A stretch of 64,000 bases of DNA from Theobroma cacao (GCF_000208745.1 NC_030850.1:6042957-6106956), one strand, 5' to 3'. Numbered from the stretch's first letter, positions 11,063 through 23,899 are shown. The notes: generated by a model not told the origin, from the letters alone. Made by a program: numbers and translations.

Positions 11063-13750
11063 GCAGACTACCAGACTTTAGCATCTTTTGGCAATTCAAA
11101 GTAGTTGCTTTGAGGTACAAGCTGGTGCAATTTCTCAATCTTTTAGGGTGTGCTATCAAGGCTGTTTTACTTTCCTTGCTTGGCAGCCATGACCATCTGG
11201 ATGCAGCTAGAGTAGTTTAAATGCAGAGATGCTGCAATTACCTACTGATGGAATTAGTATTTCAGAGAGGATTTGAGGAATTAATAATAGGTAAGTTGGA
11301 TGAACTTGCTAAAAGGATCTTTAGTATAAACTTTCATTTTTGTATATATTCTCTGAGTTGCTAGTAGCTGATGAGGGCTGGATTGCTAAGCTCAGGTATG
11401 CATTAAAGAATTCCATTTTGGTCATTTTTAAGTCTACTTGAATGTCATGGCCCTAATAAAGAGGTAAAATTGCCCCTTTTTCTAGCTACTTTATTTGGTG
11501 TGGGAAAAACACAAAGATAAGGAATCTGAATTTGGATTTGTTTAATTTGATTTTCATAATGGGCTAAGGATTGGAGAAGAGAGGGGCTCTAGAAAGAAAG
11601 GTTTGTTCTTCACTGATGAGCAAAAAGGAGGTACACATAACACGTTGGTCCTCACTGCCCTTGCTTAACTTAATTATGTCCACATTGTTATATGTATTTG
11701 ATCATTACTTTCCACTAGTTTGTGAGTTTAAGGTTAAAATAGCAAAAGAGGAAGAAAATTCTGAGTTTGTTGGATGTATATATGATGGCACTATAAGGAT
11801 AAGACTTGCTGAACTTAGACTTTGAAAGTCAAGGTATCAGAATGAGTGCAAAATTAGTGCTTCCATGGCAGTTCAGGTGACCTTTTATTACTGTTATTTT
11901 TTGAGTATTGATCGAGAAAATAAAGATGGATATTGATTATTCTTTTTCTGTTTAAACAAAACAGAATATTAATATAGCCTCTTTGGTATACAATGAAAAC
12001 AGTTGTCACATATTCGTTACTTTATGTCCTTATCTATTTGACTTCTTGATGTCCCTCAACCCTATGTTTTAGCAGTAGCGTCTTCTTTCCCTTCAGTTAG
12101 ATCTATGAGTAACAATAGTCATTGGAGATAGAGTTAGAATTACAAGATGAAGTAATGATATTGTAGGTTCAACTTTGAGGTAAGTTTGTTCTTTGATTGG
12201 TTTTCTAAGTATCAATCACATTGTTTTGGTTAATTTGTCTATTTTATTTCACAGGTGTGGCTTTCTGTCCATAATGATGTATTAGAAAAAAAAAAAAACT
12301 TAAAGTATCTTCGCAACTTTGTAAAAATGTCAGCTGAAGTGATGATGGTTAATGTGCATGTTGTCCTAGGAAGAAATTTTGGGCTTGAGCGGTGGTAATT
12401 CTTGCTGTTTGGAAAGGGGTCTTGAGGCATTCTTGTTAAAACACAAACTCAGTGGGCAATATCAAAATACAAGATGGTTGACTTTGTATAGGGTTGAAGT
12501 AGTAATAAAAGTGAATCTAGTTTTCTCCTTACTTCTGGGACCTTTTTAACCTGAGCCTTGCTTATTTAAAGGATTGATTCTACCAAGTGAATTAAACTAG
12601 ACTTTTAGACAAGATCAACGGTTCCTTACTTCCTTTAGTAACTCAAACCCGAAATCATTTTTTTTTTAAATTAGTAATAATAAAAGACTATTCCTTCAGA
12701 CAAAGCACAAAACAGAGTCTGAATAGAGATATGGCTGCTGAGAAAACTTAGGATTCGTAGCTTTCCACTAATAACCAGAGATGACAAAAAGAAGCCAAAG
12801 ATGAAGTCAATTTGCCAGCATATTTTTAGTTTGAATAATATCAGAGCTGATCATCTTTCTCCTGGAATTTTCAAGTTGGAATATTTCAGGACACCATCTT
12901 GGAGAATGGACTATATATAACGAATTGAAGACCTGTAATCCAGCTGCTTACTAAACAAGTAGTTGAAACTCTGGATTTACACTTTTGATTTGAATGATCC
13001 AATTGGTGCCAATATTACTTGGTCTTAGGATGGATGGCAGCTTGAGTAGAAACTATAAGATTAAGCTATATTACTCAGATTTTGTACCAATAAGGAAGAA
13101 AATATAATTCTACAGTAATATAGGAGTAATTTCCTCTTCAATCTGTCTTTCAATTGCTCAGTACTTTCGGTACATATTTATTTGTTTGCTCTGAGTTACA
13201 TATATGAGATAAAAACTCAGCATAGTTTTGCATCAATGCTCATTTATAGTCTCTGAGCATGTGTAGCAGTTTCTGAATAATCAAATCAATGCTTCACATT
13301 TATAAAATGTGGCCAACAGGATTGGGCAGCAGAAAGCAGGCACTTTCCATATAACCATTTTGTCTGACCTTCACTTCTATATTACCCATTTGCAACACTG
13401 TACACCAGTTTCACTGGGGATGGCTTGGACTTTTTGTTGCACTTACATCCTTAGACAGGCATGTGGTAACTGCTTTAGTGTTTCTTTTTTCCCTTTGTCT
13501 ATTGCTTTGTGTGTTGTATCTCTGGTTGGCAGGAGGTCTGGGGTGGGGGTTTGGTTACAGTTAAAGGGTAAAACAGAGAGGGAACCGAGAGCATGGAGAG
13601 AGAAAAATAAAGAGAAAAGAAAAGAAAAGAAAGGGGAGGGGAAAGAACGGTGGAAGCAGCAGGACAAGAAGATATGTATCTAATAACCCATTTGGTCAAT
13701 TGATTTGACTCAATTCTAACACTCAAGCAAGAATCTATTACGTACTAAAA
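11063..13750. other. Intergenic downstream of PPR, no gene supported
   Basis: Mixed-composition DNA with short open frames but no recognisable domain and no convincing exon pair. Part of 11063-11450 is probably PPR 3' UTR. A 124-codon open frame at 13309-13683 ends in a purine-rich, lysine-rich run and looks fortuitous. Confidence 0.45.
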
Positions 13751-13775
13751 AAGGAAGCTCCTTTGGGGCTTCCTT
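13751..13775. repeat. Short perfect hairpin
   Basis: AAGGAAGC at 13751-13758 pairs with GCTTCCTT at 13768-13775 around a 9-base loop, with A and T runs outside. There is no gene end next to it on either strand, so a terminator role is not supported. Confidence 0.55.
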
Positions 13776-13878
13776 ATTTTACCACGTCTCAACTTAGCAA
13801 GTGGCCAAGTTTCAAGTTGACGTCTGCGTTTTTTGTTTCTTCATGTTTTGATAGGTGGAGTATTGAGAAAAGAGTTGG

Positions 13879-14639
13879 TAGATCTGGTAATTTTGAATAT
13901 GATATATTAACACGATATGAAAAAATATAAATTAAATAAATTTTAAATTTAATTTTAACGTGTTTTGTGTTTAATTGTGTTTGACACGTTAAGATCTGAA
14001 AATTTTCGTATTTTAACGTGTCAAACACGATAAACACATTTAAACACGTTTATTTAATTGTGTTATCGTGTTAAAACGTGTATACGTGACACGTTTATTA
14101 ACTTATTAAAAATTATTTTAACTTTATATAAATAATTTTAAATAATTATTTTAATAAGTTTTTTAATTTTGTAAAGGTAATAATGTAATTATTTCAATTG
14201 AAAATTATAAATGATTTTTGATATTATTAGTATCTGAAGGTTAGATGTTAATGATATATTTTATCACATTATATGATAATGAATTTTATATATGTTATTT
14301 ATATTAAATTTTATTATATTTGAAGTTATTATTATTTTTGTTTTGTTATAATTATAGATTTTAAATTTAAATAATAAAATTATATTTAATTGTAAATATT
14401 TTTATTTAATTGTGTTAAATGTGTTAATCGTGTTATTAATCGTGTCGTATATTAACACGTTTAATAAACGTGTTAATCGTGTCATGTCGTGTTACACGTT
14501 TATTAAACGTATACGTGTATGTATTTTAAATTTAAGATACGAATATTAAACATGTCGTATTCGTGTTTAGCCTTAACGTGTTTCATGTCTAATCATGTCT
14601 GATACGTTTACGACACGAAAACACGAATTGCTAGGTCTA
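13879..14639. mobile_element. Non-autonomous hAT-like element with ACACG subterminal repeats
   Basis: The element begins TAGATCTGGTAATT and its other end, read inward, is TAGACCTAGCAATT. The flanks are AGAGTTGG (13871-13878) and GGAGTTGG (14640-14647), an 8-base duplication with one mismatch. Both subterminal regions are packed with TAACACGT, ACGTGTTA and CGTGTCA in both orientations, as expected of multiple hAT transposase binding sites. The 761-base interior is AT-rich with no transposase. Confidence 0.78.
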
Positions 14640-14931
14640 GGAGTTGGGGATTAGGTTGGAGGCGGACATGTGATGGGTTTGGGTCAGAGGGGTTTTATAG
14701 TTGAGGTGTAGAGACTAGAAAAGAGTAGGGATAAAGTGGAAAGAAAAAGAAGAATAAGAACAAAAATTTTGAAATAAAAATTGGGTGAAAAAATTAGATT
14801 TGATAAAAAGGGAATGGGTAAAAGAAAGGGATGGAGATCCGTACCTATATAAGAGAAAGGTAAGTTTGGGTTGAGAGGAAGATGTAGGAGGAAAAAAAAA
14901 TAAAAGGAAAAATTGATAAAAAAGAATGGAC
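14640..14931. other. Short purine-rich interval between two transposons
   Basis: G- and A-rich plus-strand DNA bounded by the target duplications of the hAT-like and Copia insertions. No gene seen. Confidence 0.5.
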
Positions 14932-15223
14932 TGTTATGAAATAAATATTAAAAAAACAAATAAAGATAACTTGAAAGAATAATTAAAGAGAATAAAGAAA
15001 ATATTTAGAGAGAGAAAAGAGATCTTATTAAAGTGTGTATTTACAAATGAATCGAAGGGATCTATTTATAGGCTAACAACCCCTTAAATCATAGTCCTAA
15101 TCTAATTCTATCTAAGATGTCAAATCATATTACATTTCTTATATCTTGCCTTTTAGGCTGTTTGACTTGGTCTGTACTTATTGGGTCATAATATAATAGA
15201 CATTTACATATTTATTCATAACA
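14932..15223 (-). repeat. Copia 3' LTR
   Basis: Left-hand copy, TGTTATGAA to TTCATAACA, sharing GGCTGTTTGACTTGGTCTG and GGGTCATAATATAAT with the right LTR and the solo LTR. It lies downstream in the element's own minus-strand orientation. Confidence 0.92.
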
Positions 15224-18200
15224 CTTCCTATTGAATATCCATTGTATTAAGAAAATGCCTCGTTAAAACCTTACTAGGAAAAAAACCTCATGAGAAAAAA
15301 ATCAGAGTGAAAGAAAAAGAGTACATAATTTTTTTCAAGAATACGCTTTTGAAAAACTGTCACATTAAAAACCTTATCAAGAAAAACTCAGTGAGAAAAA
15401 CTTTGATGAAGGAAAAGAGTATAGTGCGTATTTTAGTCCCCTTGATGACTACATTATAAAGATCTTTAAAATATTGCAATAAGAAGAGCTTTGGTGAACA
15501 AATCTGTTAGATTGTCACTTGACTGAATTTGTTGAACACTAATTTTATCCTTTTCTTAGAAATCATGAGTGAAGAAGAATTTTGACGAACTGTGTGTTTT
15601 GTTTGATCGCCTTTAATATACCCTTCCTTTCACTTTGCTATACAAGTAGTATTATCCTCATATAACGTTGTTGGAATTTTCTTCTTGGTTGACAAACCAC
15701 ACGTTTCTTGAATATCTTGAGTTATAGATATTAACCAGACATATTCACGACTTGCTCATGAATTGCTAAAATTTCTGCATGGTTAGAAACAATAACAACT
15801 ATAGTTTGCTTTATAGAACGCCATGAAATAGCCGTAACTCTATATGTGAATAAGTAAATTGTCTAGAATCAAGCTTTATGTGGATCTGATAAATATCTTG
15901 CATTTGCATAACTAATTAAATTTTATTTTTATGCATTTGAATAATATAAGCTCATATCCATTGTTCTTCGGAGATATCTAAGTATACGTTTAATTCAATT
16001 TCAATATCTTCGAGTTAGAGAAGAACTATATCTTGCTAATAAATTCATAGCAATTGATATATTAAGTCATGTATTGCTAGCAAGATATATTAGTGTTCCA
16101 ATTGCACTAAAATGTGATAAAGGATTAAGAAGTTCTTCATTATCCTCACGAGGTCGGAAAAGATTTTTTTTTTCACATTTAGTGACCTTACAACCATTGG
16201 TAAACTCAATGGATATATTTTCTTCATATAAAATCGTTTTAGCACTTTTGCTATATAAGTAGATTGATGAACAAAAACTCCATTTGCCAAGTATTCAATC
16301 TAAAGACCCAAACAAAACTTTATTTTTTCAAGGTCTATCATCTCAAATTCTCTCTTTAAGTAATCCACGTCTTTTGATAACTCTTCAAGAGTTTCAATAA
16401 TATTCAAGTCATCAACATAAATAGCAATTATAATAAATTCATATCTAAACCCTTTTATAAAATACATGGGCATATATGATTATTTCTATAACTTTTTCTA
16501 AACAAATATGCACTAAGACGATTATATCACGTGTCTAGATTACTTTAATCCATATAAAAATTTATTTAATTTAATCGAGTAAATTTCTTGAGAATTCAAA
16601 TTTGTGCTTCAGGCAACTTAAATCCTGCAGGATTTTCATATAGATATCGATATTAAATGAGCCATATAAACAGGCTATAACTACATTCATTAGATGCATT
16701 TTAATTTTCTCATATATTGCCAGATTAGTTAATATAAAATTGTAATGGTATCCACTACAGAGAATATATCTCTTCATATTCAATACTAGATCTTTAGAGA
16801 AAATCTTGTGCGACAAGCTGTGCTTTATATCTCATAATCTCATTTTTCTCATTTCATATTCGCACAAATACTCATTTATATTTCATTGGTTTAACACTAT
16901 TTAGTGTATGGATTACAGATCCAAAAACTTCATGTTTTGCAATTGAATTCAATTCCACTTTGATTGTGTCTTTCCACATTGACCAATCATTTATATGTCT
17001 ACATTCTTCAACAAATATAAGTTTAAGATCCTCGTTTTTCTTTCATAATATTGAGCTCTATATTATATATAAAATATCGTCGACGTTTATTTATTGGTTC
17101 CATCTTTTTCCATCATGACATAATTTATTAAGATCTCTTTATTTTCACTGATTTCAGTTACCTGAATTTTTTCTAAAATATTTATCCATTATATCAGGGA
17201 TCTCTTCTAGAGTTTCTATTTCCTCTTTCTAACTATCTTAAATATTTGCTTCTTTTTTTTTTAGAATTTTATCTTTGGAATCGATTAGTCTCAACGCTTT
17301 TGGCGTGCCTTGTCCTACAAGGATATTGCTATTAATAGGAGCATTTGCAGCTGGTATATAAGATTTAGTTATTCTTTTAGGTCAATAAATACATTTGGTA
17401 ATTGATTAACTATATTTTGTAAAAGAATTATCTTTTAAACTTTAAGTTCATATTGATTTGTGTAATGATCAAAACTAGATAATGATAATTCATTTTAAGA
17501 AATTTTGTTTGCAGCTGCTTATTATTCTCCCCTTAATGTTGGAAAAATTATTTTATCAATATGACAATTAACAAACTTTGTCATGAATAAATCTCTTATT
17601 GATAATTCTAAATATTTAATTACAAATGGAGATTTGTATCCAACATATATTCATAACCTTTTTTAAGGACCCATCTTTGTGCGTTGTGGTGGAACAATTG
17701 AAATATATACCGTACATCAAAAAATTCTTATATGGAAAATATTTGGTTCCTAACCATAAACCAATTTTATAGGGAGAATTTATAGTAACTCGTTTAGCCT
17801 AATGCATACATATGCTGCTACATCCAAAATGACATGCCTCCAAGTGGACATTGGGAGTTTGAATTTCATAAGTAATGGTTTTGCAATCAATTGAAAATGT
17901 TTAATAAATAATTCTACTAGACCATTTTGTGTATAAGCATAAGTAACAAGCTATTCAATAATTATTCCAAGTAATATGCAATATTAAAGACTTGAGATGT
18001 AAATCCATCAGCATTGTCAAGACAAATAATCTTGATTATATAACTAGGAAAATGTGCTTACAAACGAATGGTTGCAAATGTCAAATTACAAACTGATAAT
18101 AAGCACACATGTAACCATCTACTCGATGCATCGATTAAAACCGTAAAATATTTAAATGGTTCACATGATGGATGTATGAATCCACATATAACATTGAATA

Positions 18201-19109
18201 TTATTAAAAAATGTAAGGAATTTAGTCTCAACGTTAACTAATGATAGCTTTATAATTTATTTGCCTTCAAAGCAAGCAACATATAAAATTCATTAGATTG
18301 AAAAATCTTTTGATTTTTCAATGAATGATCATATAAATTTTTAATCATTTTTTGCATCATTATTGATCCGGGATGATCTAATTGGTCATACTAAACATTA
18401 AAATCATTAGTAAACTTCTGGTTTACTATGAGTTTCAATTATTCTAATATTTGTATAGTTTAATTCTGAGAACAGAGCAAGTAAATTTTTTTTTTCAACA
18501 CATACTTTTTACTTGAGATAATAGATGTAATATAGAGGTAGTAAGTGTCTCTTTCATTCGTTGTCTCAATATAATGTCTATTTAGATGAATATATTTAAA
18601 ACTTAATAAACATCTTTGAGACTTAATATAAAATAATACATCCTTAAGGAAGTAAAATATTAGCTTTTCTGGAGCCTTCAATTGATCTTGTACTACCAGA
18701 TGTTGAATTGACATTGTTTTTTTTTTTTTGTCAAGTAGAAAAAATATTGATTGCCTTTAAATTTAATGTGTGTTGTAGCAATGTCTGCTAGACATATATT
18801 TACATTATTGATTTTAAATCCAACAAGATGAATATCTATATTTTATTCAATAAAATAAAATATATACAATAAAAAAATTTACAAATTAACATGAAATAAC
18901 ATTAAATATGTAATTAAAACACATAATAAGAACATATCATTTAAATACAATAAGAACATATCAAAACATCATCATAATATAATTATACTAAAATATACCA
19001 ATTACTATTAAGTTCACTTTCAGATATTCCCATTATCAATTAAATGATTAATTCATCTTTCAGCACAATATGTTTTCTATATTCCTTTTATTCTTTTCAT
19101 TATTTATCT

Positions 19110-19395
19110 ACTTCTGGTGAGTTATCCACTTCTGGTGGGTTAGTGGGTTAAGGTATCCATCTACTTTTGGTGCGTTAAAAGTATTCATCTACTTGTGGTA
19201 AGTTACAAGTATACATCCATTTTTGGTAAGTGATCCACATATGATGGGTTATCCACTTCTTGTGGATTATTCATTTTTTAGTAGGTTACGGCATTCATCC
19301 ACTTTTGATGGTAAATTATCCATCCACTTATGGTGGTAAAATTATTCTTAGATTCTGTTGGTAAAATTATTATCCACTTTTGGTGGTAAAATTAT
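19110..19395 (-). repeat. Internal tandem repeat array of the Copia element
   Basis: On the plus strand, variants of TCCACTTTTGGTGGTAAATTA or CTACTTCTGGTGAGTTA recur about ten times with spacing from 18 to 40 bases. The array sits between the 5' LTR and the polymerase region, near the end of the gag area. Confidence 0.7.
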
Positions 19396-19794
19396 AATTA
19401 AAATTAAAATAGTGATAGTGTAAATTATTATAACGACTCCTTCCATATCCATGATTATAATTATTAAATGATGTCACATTCATTTTAGGGAATGAACAAA
19501 TTTATAATTTTTTTTTATTAGTAGCTCGTTTGTCACATTCACTTCAAAGAATGAATATTATGATTTTTCATTAATAGTTATATAATAGCAAATTCACTTT
19601 CCAATCAAGAGACAGAATATTCATATTAAGGTTGATTTTAAGAGAATATAAATACTAAAGAGATATCAAGTCACTTACCTGATTTTCTAAAATTAGAAAT
19701 CAAAACCCAATTATTGAAATTCTTTTGAAGCTTGAAGATAATAAAAGCATAATAATTCTAAAACTTAAAAAATCAGAGAATTGTGCTGATAACG

Positions 19795-20067
19795 TGTTAT
19801 GAAATAAATCTTAAAAGAACAAATCAAGATAACTTGAAAGAATAATTAAGGAGAAGAAAGAAAGAATTTAGGAGGAAAAAAGAGATCTTATTGAAGTGAA
19901 GATGTCTATTTATAGGCTAATAACCCATTGAATCAAAGTCCTAATTTAATTCTATCTAAGAGTTCAAATCATATTACATTTTTTGTATTTTGCCTTTTAG
20001 GCTGTTTGACTTGGTCTGCACTTCTTGGGTCATAATATAATGGATATTCATATATTTATTCATAACA
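19795..20067 (-). repeat. Copia 5' LTR
   Basis: Right-hand copy with the same termini. It lacks about 20 bases (the TGTATTTACAAATGAAT area) present in the other two LTRs. Read on the minus strand, the internal domain starts below 19795. Confidence 0.92.
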
Positions 20068-20499
20068 TGGACGTCTTTTTTAATTTAATTTTTAATTGAG
20101 AAAAAATTAAAATTTAAGTTTTGTAGTTTTTCTCTTTTTTGTTATTATTTTCTTAATATTAATTTTTTTACTAATTATATTTATAATTTTATATTTTTTT
20201 AACTTTTTTTATTACAATACAAAAAATAACAAAAAAATCCTAATAATGCATTATATAGACCTGTTAGTAATAGTATTACCTAAACATGATAGTACTGCGA
20301 AAGATCAAATAAGTTCAAGTTTGATAAACAAGTTCATTTTGAATTAATTTAATACGTCATCACAATATCTATTGACTTTTAAAAATTTATCTTTACACAT
20401 TATAATGTAATTTGTAAATAATATTTTAATTATTTTTTTATTTTTAATAATTATTTTTATTAATATAAATTAATTTCATATCTTATTTATATATAAAAA

Positions 20500-20535
20500 A
20501 ATTATGCCCAACGTGTAGCATGGGTTACACTCTAG
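20500..20535 (+). mobile_element. Helitron-like 3' terminus
   Basis: A worn palindrome CCCAACGTGTAGCATGGG (20507-20524) is followed seven bases later by CTAG (20532-20535) and then T. That is the layout of a Helitron 3' end: hairpin, short spacer, CTRR, insertion into AT. No matching 5' TC end or helicase frame was found, so only the terminus is claimed. Confidence 0.45.
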
Positions 20536-23135
20536 TACAAGTAAAGGTAACGATAACATCTTTACTAGCTATTTGTCCTTTTACAAAACATTAGCAATGC
20601 AAAGTCTCATTTGTATTTAAAATTTTAAAGAAAATTAAACATAAAGGCTCAAGTCTTGGCATAATTTCATGTCAGGTCATCTGTATCTTCATATGGAATA
20701 AGGGGTTTCCGATCAGGTTGTTTCGGGTTTCCATCCTTTCAGTTTATGATGAAATTAGGTTTACATTGTCTGTAGTTTAGATCATTTCGTATTTAAAATT
20801 GTTGGTCGTGTTAGTTACTTTGGCTTTTGTCAAGTCAGATTTCAGACATATCAAATTGGGTATTTCGAGTTTGCTTTGGATTCAGTCCGGTCAGATTTCA
20901 GACAGATCATTCCAGGTTTTTCTCCCTCTTGGCCTCCATATCTACAATGAAAGCTCCTGTTGGTTTTCACAGTCTCCTCCCGAGGGATAACATTACATTG
21001 GTCTGACCATGCCTATCTTCGATGCTCAAACTCCACTTGAACCCCAAATACATATCTGCCTTGCTAATTTATGACTTTATCTCAATGTTGGTTTGTCACC
21101 TATCCAATGGTGATATTACAGTCAATGGATACTCAAGGAACTAATCATTCCTTTGTCTTGAGCGATCAACTTTGCTCTTTCCATTACCAGATGGCTACCA
21201 CCAAGCCGATTCAATCTTGGCTCACAACTTGCACATTCTTCATGCAAAAGAAAGAGCCATTAGAAATCTTCCCCTTGTCATATGCTGTTTCAAGTGGCAA
21301 GATTTGCTGTTAAGCACTGTTCCCTGGTGGCTCCAAATCTATTCATTTGTCATTTTTCATCTGGATCTTCCAATCATGACTAACTTTATACTCATCTTTT
21401 AAAGGAAAATGAAAATTTGTTACACCAAATTAATGAAATTGATGTCTTAATGCTCAAAAATGGAGACTTGAAAATTGAAGTTGCTAATTGATCCCAGGCC
21501 CCACACAAAAAAAATCCAAGGTATCAATACTAGTTTGAAAGAATTTTAGATAGTGGCTCTCATATCTCCTTTTAAGATGATTAGACCTGGAAGTCTTGAA
21601 GTTGCAGCCTAGCTGGCTGCAATATATTGGTCTAGAGAGCTTTATCTTGAGTGACAGTTCAAATGCCGCATCATTTTCGACTATTTTCCAACTGAGCTGG
21701 TCTGCATGTGCCCTTTGGTCTTTTCATTTGAAGCGAGGCTCTTATGCCAATTGGGTGTTCAGATATGGTGAACTAGTGTGTGGGGACCCACACAATAAGA
21801 TCCATTGTTTTCTTTCAATAATTCATATAGAATGTTCAGGGGGGGGGTGTCTGTGGATGTATGCAAGTTGTCAAAGGGGGTACTAGATTTTCAAAACATA
21901 AAAAACCGATGCGCTCCCTTTCATGTAAAGAAAATCAAAAGCATATACACCCATCAAATTAGCCCCAAACTTTGAACTTCCTCTCCTCTTTTCTTTTCAT
22001 GGTCTGTGATATGAGGGACCCCTTGATTTCCAAGGGCATGATCTCATGATTATTAGGGAGAAAAATTAGCCATCTAATCATATTATTCTTTGGATTTAAG
22101 TACTAATTCATACATATGTACAGGGTCCCTATCAAAGAAATGAATGATCATGTGGCATGTGGAGTTGGCCAGAATGGGAACAGGAAAGTGAATGCAACAT
22201 GAAATTTGGAAATGAAAAGGACTGGGGCAATGAATATGGAAAACATGATAGCTACTTGAAGGATGGTTGAAAGATAAGGGGAAGCTAATAAGAGAAACTG
22301 CTTGCATATTTCTAATGACATATCAGAATTTTTTAGGGAAAATTCTTGAATTCTTAAATGGGTTTTGGGTGCCCTGTATGCTTTAGCTAGCCTACTCCAA
22401 TAAGTACTTTCCCAGGCAGGGTCGACATCGCTGTTAAAGAAGATTAATAGCTAATTGATTAAGGATGTCATAATTAAAGAAACATTTGAAGGCTCTTTTC
22501 ACCAATCATACAGCTCTGCTGAGAAGGCCTTAAAACAGTCCAATAATGAATAAAAGCATATTTTGATCTACTTTTGTCTTCCACTCTTACAAGTAATTAA
22601 CGAATTGATCAAAGCTGTTACCAAGGTTGAAACTCATCATATGCTAAATTGCTTAAGGTTGCAGATCAATCTTTCTTATGCTCATCAGAATTGAGTACTT
22701 TCTGTATGGAATTTTCAACATGCTGATCAAGTTTGTGCTAGAAAATGCTTGTCTTTTGTGGAAGGTTGCATAGTTGGATATGCAAATGGTTTGGCCAAAT
22801 AATATTTGCTTTGACAGCTGAAGGAATAGGAAAATGAGAAAAGGAAGGAAAAGAAAAAGTATATCTAATATCAATAAATTAATATATAAAATCAATTAAT
22901 TTAAGTGAACAACACATATTTTTTCCTATATCACACTTATATAACAATCACCATACATTTCCATGATTTAGGGAGGCAGACCCTTTTGGTGAACCTCCTC
23001 AAGACCCAATAATTAGGAGCAGGATCAATTATTTTCTAATGTACATATCATCATGATATATAATTATAAAATCCTTAAACCTGCCTTGCCTCGGCCACTG
23101 ATGACAAAGGGATTAGTAGTAATTCTTTTAGTAAG
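20536..23135. other. Intergenic, no gene seen
   Basis: Less AT-rich than neighbouring DNA, with scattered short open frames (for instance around 21071-21400 and 21596-21886) but no domain or exon structure I recognise. A short palindrome TGTGTGGG-GA-CCCACACA lies at 21777-21794. I saw no known miRNA stem. Confidence 0.4.
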
Positions 23136-23671
23136 TTACACACTTGAAGGCGTGTATCCTGAGCCTTTCCTTGGGTAAAAAGAACTATTGTAAGATGCTT
23201 GAGAAACCATTCTTGTCTTATCATGCTGCCTGTTAGACCTTGTATTAAATGAACTGTATCTCCCTTGCCTGTGTTTCCTTCCTGGCTGTGATGACCTTGG
23301 GATAAAAACTCCTGTGCCTTTGCTTTCTCTTCTGCAGATTTGGTCATGAAGATATGAATGTTGTGCTATTGGATAATTTGCTCCAGAGAAAGCCTGAAAT
23401 TTTTGACAACAAAATTTAGTCATATATTCATGAATCTTTGAAGTTAATACCAGAAGATGCATCTTTCAAAAACAAAAAAAAAAAATACCAGAAGATGCAA
23501 CAGAACATGTTGTTTGTTGTGAATGAAAAGCATGGAATTGGTAAAAACCTGGAAACAAACTGAAGGACATCTAGCAACTGGGTCTTCATCATCATCCATG
23601 ATTAGCAGAGAGATTTGCTTGCTTAAGTCTGCAAAAAACAGATCATCTTCAAGCTCAACAGCCACTTCCAT
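23136..23671 (-). CDS. Small two-exon plant protein of unknown function
   Basis: Two exons join in frame: 23671-23549 (41 codons from ATG, CAG/GT donor) and 23393-23136 (85 codons plus TAA, TTTCAG acceptor). The product has 126 residues. The first exon is acidic (MEVAVELEDDLFFADLSKQI, then LLIMDDDEDP). The second is basic and rich in Ser, Arg and Gln, including GVFIPRSSQPGRKHRQGRY and FNTRSNRQ, with no Cys after the first few residues and no membrane segment. An acidic head with an arginine-rich tail suggests a nuclear or RNA/protein-binding adaptor, but this is inference. I believe similar uncharacterised proteins exist in other dicots but cannot place it in a named family. A TATTTATA box lies on the minus strand near 23865-23858, about 190 bases upstream of the ATG. 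Confidence 0.72.
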
Positions 23672-23857
23672 GTCTTTTCGAACTAGAAATACTTCCTCCT
23701 TGTTTAGACTATACTCAAACTAGAACTTGGAAGAGAGTTTGTGAGTGTGTGTTTTTTTTTGCAAGAAACCGAGAAAGGAAATCTTTATAGTCTCTAAAGT
23801 TGAAACCTCCCTTCTTTCCCCTTCTCCTTTTCTCCCGAGCCATGGGGATGTATCGGG

Positions 23858-23867
23858 TTATAAATAG
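23858..23867 (-). promoter_or_regulatory. Probable TATA box of the small unknown gene
   Basis: Minus-strand CTATTTATAA about 190 bases before the start codon at 23671, followed by a pyrimidine/purine leader without an earlier ATG that I noticed. Spacing fits a leader of roughly 160 bases. Confidence 0.4.
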
Positions 23868-23899
23868 AGAAAGGCAAAAGGAAGGGGCGAGTTAAAGCA

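Larger units (their letters stand above)
14932..20067 (-). mobile_element. Decayed Copia LTR retrotransposon with target-site duplication
   Basis: The element starts TGTTATGAAATAAAT and ends TTATTCATAACA. LTRs lie at 14932-15223 (292 bp) and 19795-20067 (273 bp), and the 5-base duplication TGGAC flanks it exactly (14927-14931, 20068-20072). Coding runs on the minus strand, so the right LTR is the 5' LTR. Next to it the element reads CGTTATCAGCACAATT, a Copia-type primer-binding region. Reverse transcriptase is recognisable at about 16440-16320 with the catalytic YVDD (16420-16409) in IAIYVDDLNIIETLEELSK. This runs through a TAG stop into IEYLANGVFVHQSTYI (16310-16090), the segment before RNase H. 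Stops and frameshifts occur throughout. The two LTRs differ at roughly one base in ten plus a deletion of about 20 bases, so the insertion is old. Confidence 0.92.

Noticed and set aside
13309..13683. 124-codon open frame downstream of PPR
   Set aside because: Ends in a low-complexity Lys/Glu/Arg run from a purine tract, with no domain and no partner exon.
21777..21794. TGTGTGGG-GA-CCCACACA palindrome, considered as a miRNA stem or transcription-factor site
   Set aside because: A two-base loop is too small for an RNA hairpin, and no longer stem surrounds it; a TCP-type site is possible but a single short palindrome is weak evidence.
20600..22900. Looked for known plant miRNA sequences and hidden gene exons
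   Set aside because: No mature sequence of the conserved miRNA families that I know was seen, and no exon chain could be built.
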